64,000 bases of DNA from Streptomyces filamentosus (GTDB lineage: Bacteria > Actinomycetota > Actinomycetes > Streptomycetales > Streptomycetaceae): positions 1,984,001 to 2,048,000 of the forward strand of contig NZ_BNBE01000001.1 in assembly GCF_014654895.1 (NCBI RefSeq), given 5' to 3'. The position numbers were made by a program, and so were the translations under genes. Below the pieces are notes generated by a model. It ran no database searches, was not told where the DNA came from, and worked only from the letters and a program-made list of their open reading frames with translations. Shown one piece after another: positions 45,836 to 55,059 of the stretch; within the stretch, counting starts at the first letter, position 1, and each line of letters begins with the position of its first letter.

Positions 45836-46894
45836 ATGGGCGGACGACCAGGGGAAGAGATCGGCACGACGGGGGGCGGCACCGGGGGGAGCGGCGGCGA
45901 GGGCCGCGCCGGCCTCCTGTACGGCTTCGCCGCCTACGGCATGTGGGGCCTGGTCCCGCTCTACTGGCCGCTGCTCAAGCCGGCGAGCGCGGGCGAGATC
46001 CTGGCCCACCGCATGGTGTGGTCGTTCGTCTTCGTCGGCCTCGCCCTGCTGGTGCTGCGGCGCTGGGGCTGGGTGAAGGAGCTCGCGGCCAGCCCGCGCA
46101 AGCTGGGCCTGCTGACCGTCGCCGCCGCCGTGATCACGGTCAACTGGGGCCTGTACATCTGGGCGGTCAACACCGGCCACGTCGTCGAGGCGTCCCTCGG
46201 CTACTTCATCAACCCCCTGGTCACGATCGCGCTCGGCGTCCTCGTCCTCAAGGAGCGGCTGCGCCCGGCCCAGTGGACGGCGGTCGGCATCGGCTTCGCG
46301 GCCGTGCTGGTCCTGGCCGTCGCCGCCGGCCGCCCGCCGTGGATCTCCCTCACCCTGGCGTTCTCCTTCGCGGTCTACGGCCTGGTGAAGAAGAAGGTGA
46401 ACCTCGGCGGCCTGGAGTCGCTGGCGGCGGAGACGGCCGTGCAGTTCCTGCCCGCCCTCGCCTACCTGGTCCTGCTCGGCAGCCGGGGCACGCTCGCCTT
46501 CGGCACCGAGGGCGCCGGTCACATGGCCCTCCTGGCCTCGACCGGCATCGTCACGGCGATCCCGCTGGTCTGCTTCGGCGCGGCGGCGATCCGGGTGCCG
46601 CTCTCCACGCTGGGCCTGCTCCAGTACCTGGCGCCGACCTTCCAGTTCCTGCTGGGCGTCACGTACTTCCACGAGGCGATGCCGCCGGAGCGCTGGGCGG
46701 GCTTCTCGCTGGTCTGGCTGGCCCTGACGATCCTCACCTGGGACGCCCTGCGCACGGCCCGCCGCAACCGGACGGCCGTCGCCCGCGCGGCGAGGGAGGC
46801 CGCGGACCGGCTGGCGGAGGAGGGCGCCGCCGCCCCCGGGCCCGCTGCCGGATCGGCTGCCGGGCCCGCTTCCGCGCAGGAGCAGCGCGCCTGA
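45836..46894 (+). CDS. rarD: EamA family transporter RarD
   Basis: 352-residue permease with ten predicted helices of the EamA/DMT type. The RarD hallmarks GMWGLVPLYWPLL, LAHRMVWS and NWGLYIWAVNTGHVVEASLGYFINPL are present. The Gly-rich N-terminus and Ala/Pro-rich C-terminus are likely disordered. Substrate not established in the family. It is followed by a 14-bp hairpin. Confidence 0.92.
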   Translation: MGGRPGEEIGTTGGGTGGSGGEGRAGLLYGFAAYGMWGLVPLYWPLLKPASAGEILAHRMVWSFVFVGLALLVLRRWGWVKELAASPRKLGLLTVAAAVITVNWGLYIWAVNTGHVVEASLGYFINPLVTIALGVLVLKERLRPAQWTAVGIGFAAVLVLAVAAGRPPWISLTLAFSFAVYGLVKKKVNLGGLESLAAETAVQFLPALAYLVLLGSRGTLAFGTEGAGHMALLASTGIVTAIPLVCFGAAAIRVPLSTLGLLQYLAPTFQFLLGVTYFHEAMPPERWAGFSLVWLALTILTWDALRTARRNRTAVARAAREAADRLAEEGAAAPGPAAGSAAGPASAQEQRA

Positions 46895-46923
46895 GCCGTA
46901 CCCCCGCGACCCCCGCACGAAAA

Positions 46924-46957
46924 GGCCGCGCCCGCGTGACGTCGCGGGCGCGGCCTA
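46924..46957. terminator. bidirectional terminator
   Basis: 14-bp perfect stem with a 6-base loop between rarD and the convergent lipoprotein gene; AAAA on the plus strand gives TTTT for minus-strand transcription. Confidence 0.75.
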
Positions 46958-46999
46958 CGTTTCCGGGGCCCCTGGAGTTCCCGGAGTTGACAGACTTCC

Positions 47000-47665
47000 T
47001 CAGGCGGGGCGCTTCCAGGTCTTCTCCACCGTGAACGGTCCGGTGGCGGAGGCCAGGCACGGGTCGATGTCGCTCTCCTCGCCGGCCGCGGTGCCGGTCT
47101 CGCAGAGCCGGCCGCCGCTCTCGCGCAGGTCGAGGCGGAAGCTGACGACGGCGCCGTCCTGCGCGAGGTCGTGGATGTGGGCGTCGATGTAGCCGAGGCC
47201 GTTCAGGGCCTTGCGGACGGTCGCCGGGGTGGGCTTCGCGACCTTCTGGAGCACTTCGAGGACGCGCTGCTCGTGCTGGACGCTCACGCACCACTCGCGG
47301 GTGTCCAGCTCCGTCTCGGGCCCGTCGAGGACGGGCTGGGAGGGCACGGAGCCGTCGGGGGCGACGCTCTGCTCCCCCTTCGGCGGGGCGGCCGGCGACG
47401 GCGGGGCGGCGGGCTTCTCGCCGGGCGGGGGACACGTCTGCGCGACCTTCGCGAGCATCGCCTCGTACGCGGCCTGGCCGGGCGGCGTCGTCGGCGCCGC
47501 GCTCGTCGGGGCGGCGCTCGTCGCGGCGTTCCCCGCGGACACGGTCGCCGGACCCTTCCCGCCCTGCTCGCCGCAGCCGACGAGGGCCAGGGAGGCGAGG
47601 GCGGCGGCCGCGAGGGCGAGGACGGGGCGGGCGAGCGGGCCGCGGAGCGCGGTGGTCTGTGTCAT
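47000..47665 (-). CDS. secreted lipoprotein, function unknown
   Basis: 221 residues from MTQTTALRGPLARPVLALAA at 47665. Signal peptide with a lipobox LVGC (Cys31), a Ser/Ala/Thr/Pro-rich spacer to about residue 95, then a compact domain with TREWCVSVQHEQRVLEVLQKV and LNGLGYIDAHIHDLAQDG. I do not recognise the family. It is convergent with rarD. Confidence 0.7.
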   Translation of the reverse strand: MTQTTALRGPLARPVLALAAAALASLALVGCGEQGGKGPATVSAGNAATSAAPTSAAPTTPPGQAAYEAMLAKVAQTCPPPGEKPAAPPSPAAPPKGEQSVAPDGSVPSQPVLDGPETELDTREWCVSVQHEQRVLEVLQKVAKPTPATVRKALNGLGYIDAHIHDLAQDGAVVSFRLDLRESGGRLCETGTAAGEESDIDPCLASATGPFTVEKTWKRPA

Positions 47666-48230
47666 GCGTCCAGCTTCCCGGGAGGGACGGGCCGCCGCAT
47701 GAGCACGCGTACTCATGCACACGTACTCAAGCACGCGCGGTCCGGTGGGGACGCGTGCGGAACGCACGGGGGAGCCCGCCGCCCGCTCCATGATCACATA
47801 AGCAATCTTCGCTGCTCAAAAGGGTACTTGCGCGGGAAGAGGATCTTGCTCTAGCGTCCACGCCGTTCGGTCCGGGGCTCGCATTTCTTCACGAGGGGGG
47901 AACTCGTGCGCAGAAGGAATGCGCTGTCCGTTTCGGCCTCGTCGCCCTTATTCCCGCCGTTCTCGCGGGAGTTGGCGTAACACGCACCAAGAACGGTGCT
48001 GACAGGGCGAGTTGAGGGCACACGCCCCCCTCCCGCCCGGCGAACCGCCGCGCGCCCACCGGCCCGCTCGCGCCCAGGCACGACGGTACGGGCACGGATC
48101 CCCATCCGCGCCCGGCCCCTCTTCCCTCGGCTCCTTCCCCGTCACCCCCTCCGGCCGGCCGCCCCCACACCTCCGGCCGGAGCCCTTACCGGTGCGTTCC
48201 CGCACCCGTACCCCTTTCCTGGAGCAGCAA
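47666..48230. other. long non-coding gap upstream of protease
   Basis: 565 bases between the divergent lipoprotein and protease genes. It holds a possible 24-codon ORF (47906-47980, GTG start after GAGGGGGG) reading MRRRNALSVSASS..., and overlapping it in another frame a signal-peptide-like hydrophobic run (RFGLVALIPAVLAGVGV). This may be a decayed secreted-protein start. No clear gene. Confidence 0.35.
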
Positions 48231-50348
48231 GTGAAGAGACGCACAGGCGGCGTGGTCGCCGCCGTGGCGGCGGCCCTGGTGGCCACCGTCACCCCGATGG
48301 GCGCGGGCCCGCTGGCCGGATCGGCCGCCGCCGCGACGGGCACCGGCCCGGTGGCGGCCCCGCTGTTCGACCGGACGCAGGACGGCGGCACCGTCCGCGT
48401 CAACGTCGTCACCGACCAGCGGTCCACCCTGGCCTCCGTCGCCGAGGCGGGCCAGACCCTCGTCTCGTACGACGTCCTGCCGATGACCACCCTGCGGGTG
48501 GACCAGGCCGGCCTGGAGACGCTGAACACCACGCCGGGCGTCCTCAGCGTCACCGTCGACGAGGTGGCCCTGCCGACCCTGGACGAGTCGACCGTCAGGA
48601 CCGGCGTCGACCGGACCGTCGCCGCCGGGAAGACCGGTGCGGGCGCCGCGGTCGCCGTCCTCGACACCGGCGTCGCCGTCAACCACCCCTTCCTGTCGGG
48701 CCGCGTGAAGGCCCAGGCGTGCTTCTCCGACAACGACCCCGTCGCCGGCACCAGCAGCCTGTGCCCCGACGGCTCCCCCGAGCAGCAGGGCCCGGGCAGC
48801 GCCGACGTCGAGAGCGGCCCGTGCGCCGCCGGTGACGTCAACTGCTCCCACGGCACCCACGTCGCCGGCATCGCCGCGGGCAACGGGGCGGGGCTCACGG
48901 GCGCGCCCCGGCACGGCGTCGCGCCCGGCGCGGACATCGTCGCCATCCAGGTCTTCTCCAAGTTCGAGACCGAGGCGTTCTGCGGCGTCGACTCGGCCCC
49001 CTGCCTGGGCAGCTACACCAGCTCCCAGATCAAGGCCCTGGAGCAGGTCCTCTCCCTGAAGAACTCGGGGATGAACATCGCCGCGGTCAACATGAGCCTC
49101 GGCGGCCAGACCACGGCCGTGGCCTGCGACCAGGACATCCGCAAGCCGGTCATCGACGCGCTGCGCTCCGCGGGCGTCGCCACCGTCATCGCCGCCGGCA
49201 ACAACGGCGCCACCAACGCCGTCAGCAACCCCGGCTGCATCTCCTCCGCGATCACGGTCGGCTCGACCACCGACGAGGACCAGCTCTCCACCTTCTCCAA
49301 CCGCGGCCCGCTGCTGGACCTCCTCGCCCCGGGCACGACGATCGTGTCCTCGGTGCCCGGCGGCCTCTACGCGCCGAAGAACGGCACCTCGATGGCCGCC
49401 CCGCACGTCGCCGGGGCCTTCGCCGTGCTGAAGCAGGCGTACCCGACCCTGACGGTCGACCAGCTGGAGGCGAAGCTGGAGGCCGACGGCACCCCGATCA
49501 CGTACACGGGCGCCACCACTCCGCGGCTCCAGCTCGACAGGACCCTGCTCCCCTCCACGCCGAAGCCCGCCGTCCCCGGCGACATGACGGGCGACGGGAA
49601 GCCCGACATGGTCGCGATCGAGGACACCGGCAAGCTGTGGCTGTACCCCGGCCTGGGCAACGGCGGCCTCGGCGCGCGCATCCTGATCGGCAGCGGCGGC
49701 TGGAGCGGCGCCTCGGTGACGCACCGCGGCGACTGGACCGGCGACCGCAAGGAGGACGTCGTCGCGATCGTCGGCGGCGAGCTGTGGGTCTACCCGAACC
49801 GCGGTGACGGCACCCTCGGCGCCCGTCTCAAGCTCGCCACCCTGAACACGTCCACCCGCGTCACGGCCCCCGGCGACGTCAACAACGACGGCCACCCCGA
49901 CCTGCTCACCACCTACGACGAGGGCCTCACCCTCTACACGGGCACGAGCGGCGCCGTGCCGGCCGTCTCCAGGCCGACCTTCGTCGGCTGGGGCTCCTGG
50001 TCCTCGATGCACCTCAGCTCCGCGGGCGACGCCGACAAGGACGGCACGATGGACCTGCTGGGCCGCGACCCCCGCGACGGCGAGCTGTGGCTCTTCAGCG
50101 GGCAGGGCGGCGGCATGTTCCACCCGGGCGCCCTGGTCGAGTACGGCCGCGGTTACTTCACGGCCAACCGGCCCCTGGTCACCGCCGCCGCCGACGCCGA
50201 CCTGAACGGGGTCGCCGACTCGTGGGCCACCACGAACACCGGCACCCTGCTGTTCTACAAGGGCGGCAACAACATCCACGGCCCGATCGACGGCCCGTCC
50301 GTCGAGGTGGGCAACGGCGGCTGGCAGACGATCAAGTCCATCAGCTGA
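48231..50348 (+). CDS. secreted subtilisin-like serine protease with FG-GAP/VCBS repeats
   Basis: 705 residues from the GTG at 48231 (GGAG upstream). Signal peptide about 1-35 (KRRTGGVVAAVAAALVATV, cleavage after SAAAA). A propeptide-like region (about 50-120) precedes the S8 domain with the complete triad: Asp145 in AVLDTGV, His207 in SHGTHVAG and Ser387 in NGTSMAAPHVAG, with the oxyanion Asn in AAGNNG. Residues about 449-705 form five repeats with DxDxDG-like calcium loops (GDMTGDGKPD, GDWTGDRKED, GDVNNDGHPD, GDADKDGTMD, ADADLNGVAD), a likely beta-propeller for substrate or surface binding. Confidence 0.93.
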   Translation: MKRRTGGVVAAVAAALVATVTPMGAGPLAGSAAAATGTGPVAAPLFDRTQDGGTVRVNVVTDQRSTLASVAEAGQTLVSYDVLPMTTLRVDQAGLETLNTTPGVLSVTVDEVALPTLDESTVRTGVDRTVAAGKTGAGAAVAVLDTGVAVNHPFLSGRVKAQACFSDNDPVAGTSSLCPDGSPEQQGPGSADVESGPCAAGDVNCSHGTHVAGIAAGNGAGLTGAPRHGVAPGADIVAIQVFSKFETEAFCGVDSAPCLGSYTSSQIKALEQVLSLKNSGMNIAAVNMSLGGQTTAVACDQDIRKPVIDALRSAGVATVIAAGNNGATNAVSNPGCISSAITVGSTTDEDQLSTFSNRGPLLDLLAPGTTIVSSVPGGLYAPKNGTSMAAPHVAGAFAVLKQAYPTLTVDQLEAKLEADGTPITYTGATTPRLQLDRTLLPSTPKPAVPGDMTGDGKPDMVAIEDTGKLWLYPGLGNGGLGARILIGSGGWSGASVTHRGDWTGDRKEDVVAIVGGELWVYPNRGDGTLGARLKLATLNTSTRVTAPGDVNNDGHPDLLTTYDEGLTLYTGTSGAVPAVSRPTFVGWGSWSSMHLSSAGDADKDGTMDLLGRDPRDGELWLFSGQGGGMFHPGALVEYGRGYFTANRPLVTAAADADLNGVADSWATTNTGTLLFYKGGNNIHGPIDGPSVEVGNGGWQTIKSIS

Positions 50349-50370
50349 CCCCGTCCCCGCCGACGGCCCA

Positions 50371-50412
50371 AGGCCGGTCCCGGACCCCGCACCCGGGGTC
50401 CGGGACCGGCCT
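50371..50412. terminator. bidirectional terminator after protease
   Basis: 19-bp perfect stem with a 4-base loop between the protease gene and the convergent RNHCP gene. Confidence 0.8.
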
Positions 50413-50428
50413 CCCGCGTTCTCGCCCC

Positions 50429-50860
50429 CTACAGGCCGAGCAGCACCGCGTGGGCCGCGCCGGGCACCCCCGGGTCCCGCAGCGGCCGCAGGGCGAGCCG
50501 CATGAGGGCGAGGGCGTTGTCGTCACCGGCGATCCGGTTGGCGCTCAACTCCCCGCAGGACAGGCACTCGTGGACGAGCAGCCATTCGCCGTCGGGGCGG
50601 ACGGAGACGCTGAGCGGCGCCATCCGTCCCCGGCAGGCGGCGGCCCGGTCGCCGGGCACCCGGCCGTCCACGTGCAGGCTGGCCAGGCAGGTGGGGCAGT
50701 GGTTGCGGTGGGCGGTGCCGGGTGCGGCGAGCGGGACGACGAGCCGGCAGCCGACGCACCGGAAGTCCTGCTCCCGGTGCCCGCTGCGCTGCCCGTGCAG
50801 CACGTCCTTGGGGCGCTGGGCCCGCCGGCCCCGGTCGTCCGCGCGCGTACGGCGGGCCAT
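50429..50860 (-). CDS. RNHCP domain zinc-ribbon protein (copy A)
   Basis: 143 residues with the family-naming motif RNHCP at 52-56. Cysteine pairs at 35/38 (CVGC), 55/58 (CPTC) and 99/102 (CLSC), plus C76, suggest two zinc sites. The N-terminus is Arg-rich (about 1-30) and longer than copy B. The function of RNHCP proteins is not established. It lies one base after the stop of copy B, so the paralogues are an operon. Confidence 0.85.
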   Translation of the reverse strand: MARRTRADDRGRRAQRPKDVLHGQRSGHREQDFRCVGCRLVVPLAAPGTAHRNHCPTCLASLHVDGRVPGDRAAACRGRMAPLSVSVRPDGEWLLVHECLSCGELSANRIAGDDNALALMRLALRPLRDPGVPGAAHAVLLGL

Positions 50861-50861
50861 G

Positions 50862-51212
50862 TCACAGGTCCCCGAACGCTTCGAGCGGGAAGGGCGGCTG
50901 GGCCAGCGGCCGGACCGCCATCCGCATGAGGATGAGCCGGTTGTCGTCCTCCGCGACGGGGCTGGAGGTCAGTTCGTCGCAGCGCACGCAGCGGTGGACG
51001 ACCGTCCAGTCGCCGGTGCGGAGCACGGCGATGGAGATCGGCGACATCCGCGCCCCGCACGTGCTGGGGCCGCCCTCGACGTGGTCGTGGACGTGCCGCG
51101 AGTGCAGGCAGGACGGGCAGTGGTTGCGCCGCTGTCCGCCGGCGGCGCGGGCGTGGACGGTGAGTCCGCACCACACGCAGGTGAAGGTGTCGATGAGGAA
51201 GTTGTCGGTCAC
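50862..51212 (-). CDS. RNHCP domain zinc-ribbon protein (copy B)
   Basis: 116 residues from the GTG at 51212, with AAGGAG seven bases upstream; longer in-frame starts lack a ribosome site. Motifs: CVWC (12/15), RRNHCPSC (28-35), C52 and CVRC (75/78), collinear with copy A. Both end with a DDN-LxLMRMAxRPL helix. Tandem duplication is evident. Confidence 0.85.
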   Translation of the reverse strand: MTDNFLIDTFTCVWCGLTVHARAAGGQRRNHCPSCLHSRHVHDHVEGGPSTCGARMSPISIAVLRTGDWTVVHRCVRCDELTSSPVAEDDNRLILMRMAVRPLAQPPFPLEAFGDL

Positions 51213-51495
51213 CCGGAGGCTCCTTGCCGAGGAAGTGTCACTGGCAGCAGGAGTCGGCCGAGCGGGCCTCGCGGGGTCGGTGCCTAGGCGGCGGGGGCCG
51301 TGGAGTGAGGCGCGCTCGGCGCGGGCCGGGTCATAGAACACCCTCTCTGGGCGGGCCGGAGCCCGGAAATCGCATGGGGACGGACGGACGGGAAGGGGAC
51401 GGGAAGGTCCCCGGGACAGAAGCTAGACATCCGCCCCGGGGCCCCGCCACTCCTTTTTCCCGGCCCCTCCCCCGTGGCGGTCCCGGGCGCCGGGG

Positions 51496-52005
51496 CTACG
51501 GCCGCCGGACCTCGAAGTGGAAGCAGCCGTACTCGACGGCCCGCACGTGCACGAGGGCCACGGCCGGGTCCGCGAAGGCCTCCGTCAGCGCCTCGTCGAA
51601 ACCCTCCGCCGGGACGTCGGGCAGCTCCAGGAGCCGCCCGCCGACGATCCGGCCGTCCGCGTCGTAGCGGCGTACGGTCCGCAGGGCCCCGGCGCGCTCG
51701 AAGGGGTACGTCCCCGGTGCCGCGGGCTCCGGGCCGCCGCAGTCCTCGGCGTGCACGAAGACCGGCCCCACCTCGTCGTACGCCCCCGGCCGCGCGCCCG
51801 TGGCGGCGGCCCAGCGCCGCAGCGGGGCGTAGGAGACGAGGGCGATGCGGTCCCCGGCGCGGGCCGCCCGCAGGCAGCAGCGCAGGGGGCCGCCGTCCTC
51901 GGTGAGCGTGTACGGGACGCAGGGGCGGCCGGCGTCGTCGGTGCTCCGGAGCTCGGCGAGGGCGGCGGGCTCGATGGGCCGGGCCGTGAAGGCGTGGAGG
52001 TTCAT
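51496..52005 (-). CDS. DUF1203 domain protein
   Basis: 169 residues, MNLHAFTARPIEPAAL at 52005. The core pattern PCRYTL-like RPCVPYTLTEDGGPLRCCLRAARAGDRIALVSYAPL and VGPVFVHAEDCGG fits DUF1203, a small family of unknown function. No catalytic signature recognised. Confidence 0.8.
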   Translation of the reverse strand: MNLHAFTARPIEPAALAELRSTDDAGRPCVPYTLTEDGGPLRCCLRAARAGDRIALVSYAPLRRWAAATGARPGAYDEVGPVFVHAEDCGGPEPAAPGTYPFERAGALRTVRRYDADGRIVGGRLLELPDVPAEGFDEALTEAFADPAVALVHVRAVEYGCFHFEVRRP

Positions 52006-52081
52006 GCCCCCACCCTCCGCCCGGCCCCGCCGTCGTGCTGGCGGGATCCGGACGGCGACCTGCCCCGCGTGCCGCGGGGGA

Positions 52082-52516
52082 TCAGTCGAGGCAGAACTCG
52101 TTGCCCTCGATGTCCTGCATGTTGATGCAGGACTCGTTCTCCTCGTCGGCGACGAGCACCTCCAGGCACACCGCGCCGAGGGCGACCAGCCGGTCGCACT
52201 CGGCCCGGAGGACGGCGAGCCGCTCCTCGCCGACGAGCCCGGTGCCGGTCCGCACGTCGAGGTGGACCCGGTTCTTGACGACCTTGCCCTCGGGGACGCG
52301 CTGGAAGAGCAGGCGCGGGCCCTTGCCGGAGGGGTCGGAGCAGGGGAAGTAGCGGACCTGCCGGTCCTCCGGCAGCGACCGGTAGTGCTCCTCCCACGTC
52401 TCCGCGCCCTCGGGCACCGGCGGCAGCTCGTAACCGAGCACCTCGCACCAGAAGCGGGCGAGGCGGATCGGGTCCGCGCAGTCGATGGTGACCTGGAATT
52501 CCTTGATCGATGCCAT
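52082..52516 (-). CDS. VOC (glyoxalase-like) superfamily protein
   Basis: 144 residues from MASIKEFQVTIDCADPI at 52516. Paired beta-alpha-beta modules with FWCEVLGYELPPV and VHLDVRTGTG, ending IEGNEFCLD; typical of small actinobacterial VOC proteins. Metal ligands and substrate are not certain. Confidence 0.82.
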   Translation of the reverse strand: MASIKEFQVTIDCADPIRLARFWCEVLGYELPPVPEGAETWEEHYRSLPEDRQVRYFPCSDPSGKGPRLLFQRVPEGKVVKNRVHLDVRTGTGLVGEERLAVLRAECDRLVALGAVCLEVLVADEENESCINMQDIEGNEFCLD

Positions 52517-52589
52517 CCGGGCACCGTAACAAAGCCCGCCCCGGCCCACCTCTCCTTAAAAAGAGGCGGGTTGGGGCGGGCGGTACGGG

Positions 52590-53378
52590 CTACCGCAGGC
52601 CCTGCACCGCGTAGAGCGCGCCGACGCCGGTGGCGAGGGCCGCGAGGAGGAGGCGGAGGGCGGTCTCGGGCAGGCGGGGCTGGAGGTGCGCGCCGAGGTA
52701 GCCGCCGGCGAGTCCCCCGGCGCCGCAGGACAGGCCGAGGAGCCAGTCGGGGGCGACGTCGCCGGCGGTGGTGAGGGACAGCAGGGCGTAGGTGGCGGCG
52801 CCCACGACGGAGGTCACGAAGGTGGCGGCGAGGGCGGCGGGCGCGACGGTCGCGACCGGGCTCCCCCGCCCCACGAGCACCGGCCCGAGGAGGGACCCGC
52901 CGCCGATCCCGTACACGCCTCCCGCGACGCCGACGGCCAGGGCCAGCGCCCTCGTGGCGCGGGGCGAGGGCGGGCGCGGGGCGCGGGCCGGTGCGGGGCG
53001 CAGGGTGCGCAGTCCCAGCCACAGCCCGAGCGGCAGCAGCAACGCGGCGACGAGCAGCCGGAAGACGCGCGGTCCGGGCACGGCGAAGACCCGGATCGCG
53101 GCGCCGAGGACGACGCCGGGCACGGTCCCGGCGACGAGCAGCCGGGTCAGCGGCCCGCCGAGCCGCCCGGCCCGCCAGTGCCGGAACAGGGCGCCGGGCC
53201 CGGCCACGACGTTGTACAGCAGGTTCGTCGGCGTGACGGCGGGGCTCGGCACGCCCAGCAGGCTGACCTGCACCGGCAGCAGGAAGACGGCGCCGGAGAC
53301 CCCCACGGGCGCGGTGGCGACCGAGATCAGGAACCCGGCGGCGAACCCGCCCGCACCCGTCGCCCACGACCACTCCAC
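52590..53378 (-). CDS. sulfite exporter TauE/SafE family (TSUP) permease
   Basis: 262 residues, about eight helices. The duplicated TSUP motifs are visible: GVSGAVFLLPVQVSLLGVPSPAVTPTNLLYN in the first half and GVAGGVYGIGGGSLLGPVLV in the second. Substrate unknown; members move sulfur anions or organic acids. Confidence 0.88.
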   Translation of the reverse strand: MEWSWATGAGGFAAGFLISVATAPVGVSGAVFLLPVQVSLLGVPSPAVTPTNLLYNVVAGPGALFRHWRAGRLGGPLTRLLVAGTVPGVVLGAAIRVFAVPGPRVFRLLVAALLLPLGLWLGLRTLRPAPARAPRPPSPRATRALALAVGVAGGVYGIGGGSLLGPVLVGRGSPVATVAPAALAATFVTSVVGAATYALLSLTTAGDVAPDWLLGLSCGAGGLAGGYLGAHLQPRLPETALRLLLAALATGVGALYAVQGLR

Positions 53379-53495
53379 GCCGCCGCCCCCTCGCCTCCGG
53401 CGGCCATGCTAGCGAGGGGCCCGCCCTCCGCGGCCGTACCGGCCCCGCGGCCTCCGCCCTCGCCACCGGCCTCTGTCGCCCCCGCCGGTCCCCTG

Positions 53496-54059
53496 CTAGC
53501 CCTGCTTGACGGCCGAGATGTCGAACTCCAGGACGACCTTGTCACCGACGAGGACGCCGCCGCCCTCCAGGGCCGCGTTCCAGGTCACGCCGAACTCCCT
53601 GCGGGAGATGGTCGTGGAGCCCTCCAGGCCGACGCGCAGGTTGCCGGAGGGGTCGACGGCGTTGCCGGTGTACTCGAAGTCGATGGAGACCGGCTTGGTG
53701 GTGTCCTTGACGGTCAGGTCGCCGGTGACGCGGTACATCTCGCCGGAGAGGGGCTCGACCGAGGTGCTGCGGAAGGTGATGTCGGGGAAGTTCGGGGCGT
53801 CGAGGAAGTCGTTGGTGCGCAGGTGCTGGTCGCGCTGCTCGACGCCGGTGGCGATGCTCTCGGTCTTGATGACCACCTGGACGGTGGAACGGGCCGGGTC
53901 GGCGCCGTCGAGCCGGGCCGTGCCCTCGAACCGGTGGAAGGCGCCGCGGACCTTCGTCACCATCGCGTGGCGGGCGACGAAGCCGATCCGGGTGTGGGCG
54001 GGGTCGAGGACGTAGTCGCCGGTGAGCTCGGCGAGACCGGCGGTCGTGCTCGTGGTCAT
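53496..54059 (-). CDS. YceI family protein
   Basis: 187-residue lipocalin-like protein without a signal peptide, so cytosolic. DPAHTRIGFVARHAMVTKVRG, ATGVEQRDQHLRTNDFLDAPNFPDITF and ISRREFGVTWN are the family motifs. YceI proteins bind isoprenoid-type ligands; its ligand is unknown. Confidence 0.92.
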   Translation of the reverse strand: MTTSTTAGLAELTGDYVLDPAHTRIGFVARHAMVTKVRGAFHRFEGTARLDGADPARSTVQVVIKTESIATGVEQRDQHLRTNDFLDAPNFPDITFRSTSVEPLSGEMYRVTGDLTVKDTTKPVSIDFEYTGNAVDPSGNLRVGLEGSTTISRREFGVTWNAALEGGGVLVGDKVVLEFDISAVKQG

Positions 54060-54296
54060 GGTTCCTCCGGAGGACGGGATCCCGGCGGCGGCCCGCCCGG
54101 ATCGTTCTTCCCGGCCACGCTAGGAGCCGGGCGCCGCCCGCCCCCGGGGACGCGCGTGGCGGCGCGGGGATTACACCCTGACCGGTGACCGTGGGGTGCC
54201 CTCGGGGCCCCGAGGGGACCCGGGGAGGCGCCCCGGGGGAACCTGGGGGGACCCGGGCCCGGCGTCCTTGTCACAGGCGGCGGATAGCCTCCGGGC

Positions 54297-54956
54297 ATGA
54301 GCGACGACACGACGACCGGCACGACGTTCGACACGACGACCGAACCGGTGTGGGGGGCCCTGACGGCGACCCCCCTGGCCGAAGTGCGGCGCCGGGCGGC
54401 CGTCGTGGACGACCTGACCGGGATCACGCCGGTGACGGTGCCCGGGGCGCAGCGCCTGGCCTGGAACGACGGCGGCGGCCAGTCCGCCGTCTGGTACTTC
54501 GCGGAGGACGGCCGCGCGCTGCTGCTGACCTTCGACCACGAAGCGGATCTGAACCTGTACGGCGAGGACGAGTTCGGCCCCCAGGAGTCCTTCTACGGAG
54601 GCGTCCCCGACTCCCTCGTCGACCTGGTCCGCGACCGCCCCGAGAACTACGAGTCGCTGAACCTCACGGACCCCGACACCGGCCGGACGATCCACTACGC
54701 GGGCGGCGTCTTCTGGTACGACGGCACCCGCTGGCACGTGGCGGACGGCCTCGTCGCGTACTGCCGCGAGGAGGAGGTCGACCTCTTCGGGGAGTCCGGC
54801 TTCTCCTACTGCCTGGCCCCCTACCTCTTCGGGGAGGACTTCACCCCGGAGGCCCTGGCGGCGCTCCGCGAGAAGAACGGCCGCTACGAGAGCGACGAGC
54901 AGCGGGCCGAGGACCTGGCCGCCCTCCGCGAGGTCTTCGCCCGCCACACCGCCTAG
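54297..54956 (+). CDS. hypothetical protein
   Basis: 219 residues, acidic, no membrane segment. Notable segments: QSAVWYFAEDGRALLLTFDHEADLNLYGEDEFGPQ, GGVFWYDGTRWHVADGLVAYC and EEEVDLFGESGFSYCLAPYLFGEDF. I do not recognise the family; the layout is reminiscent of immunity-type SMI1/SUKH or DUF proteins but this is unsupported. TAGCCT ends six bases before the ATG and no ribosome site is seen, so probably leaderless. Confidence 0.65.
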   Translation: MSDDTTTGTTFDTTTEPVWGALTATPLAEVRRRAAVVDDLTGITPVTVPGAQRLAWNDGGGQSAVWYFAEDGRALLLTFDHEADLNLYGEDEFGPQESFYGGVPDSLVDLVRDRPENYESLNLTDPDTGRTIHYAGGVFWYDGTRWHVADGLVAYCREEEVDLFGESGFSYCLAPYLFGEDFTPEALAALREKNGRYESDEQRAEDLAALREVFARHTA

Positions 54957-55059
54957 GGAGGCGCCGGGACGGGCGCCGGGACGCCCGAAAACCCCTGTCC
55001 CACCCCCTGCCGATCCGTCTACGCTCCCCCCTCCGACCAGCACAGACGTTGAGGGACGC

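Noticed and set aside
47906..47980. 24-codon ORF upstream of the protease
   Set aside because: Too short and without homologues I can recognise; kept only as a low-interest observation.
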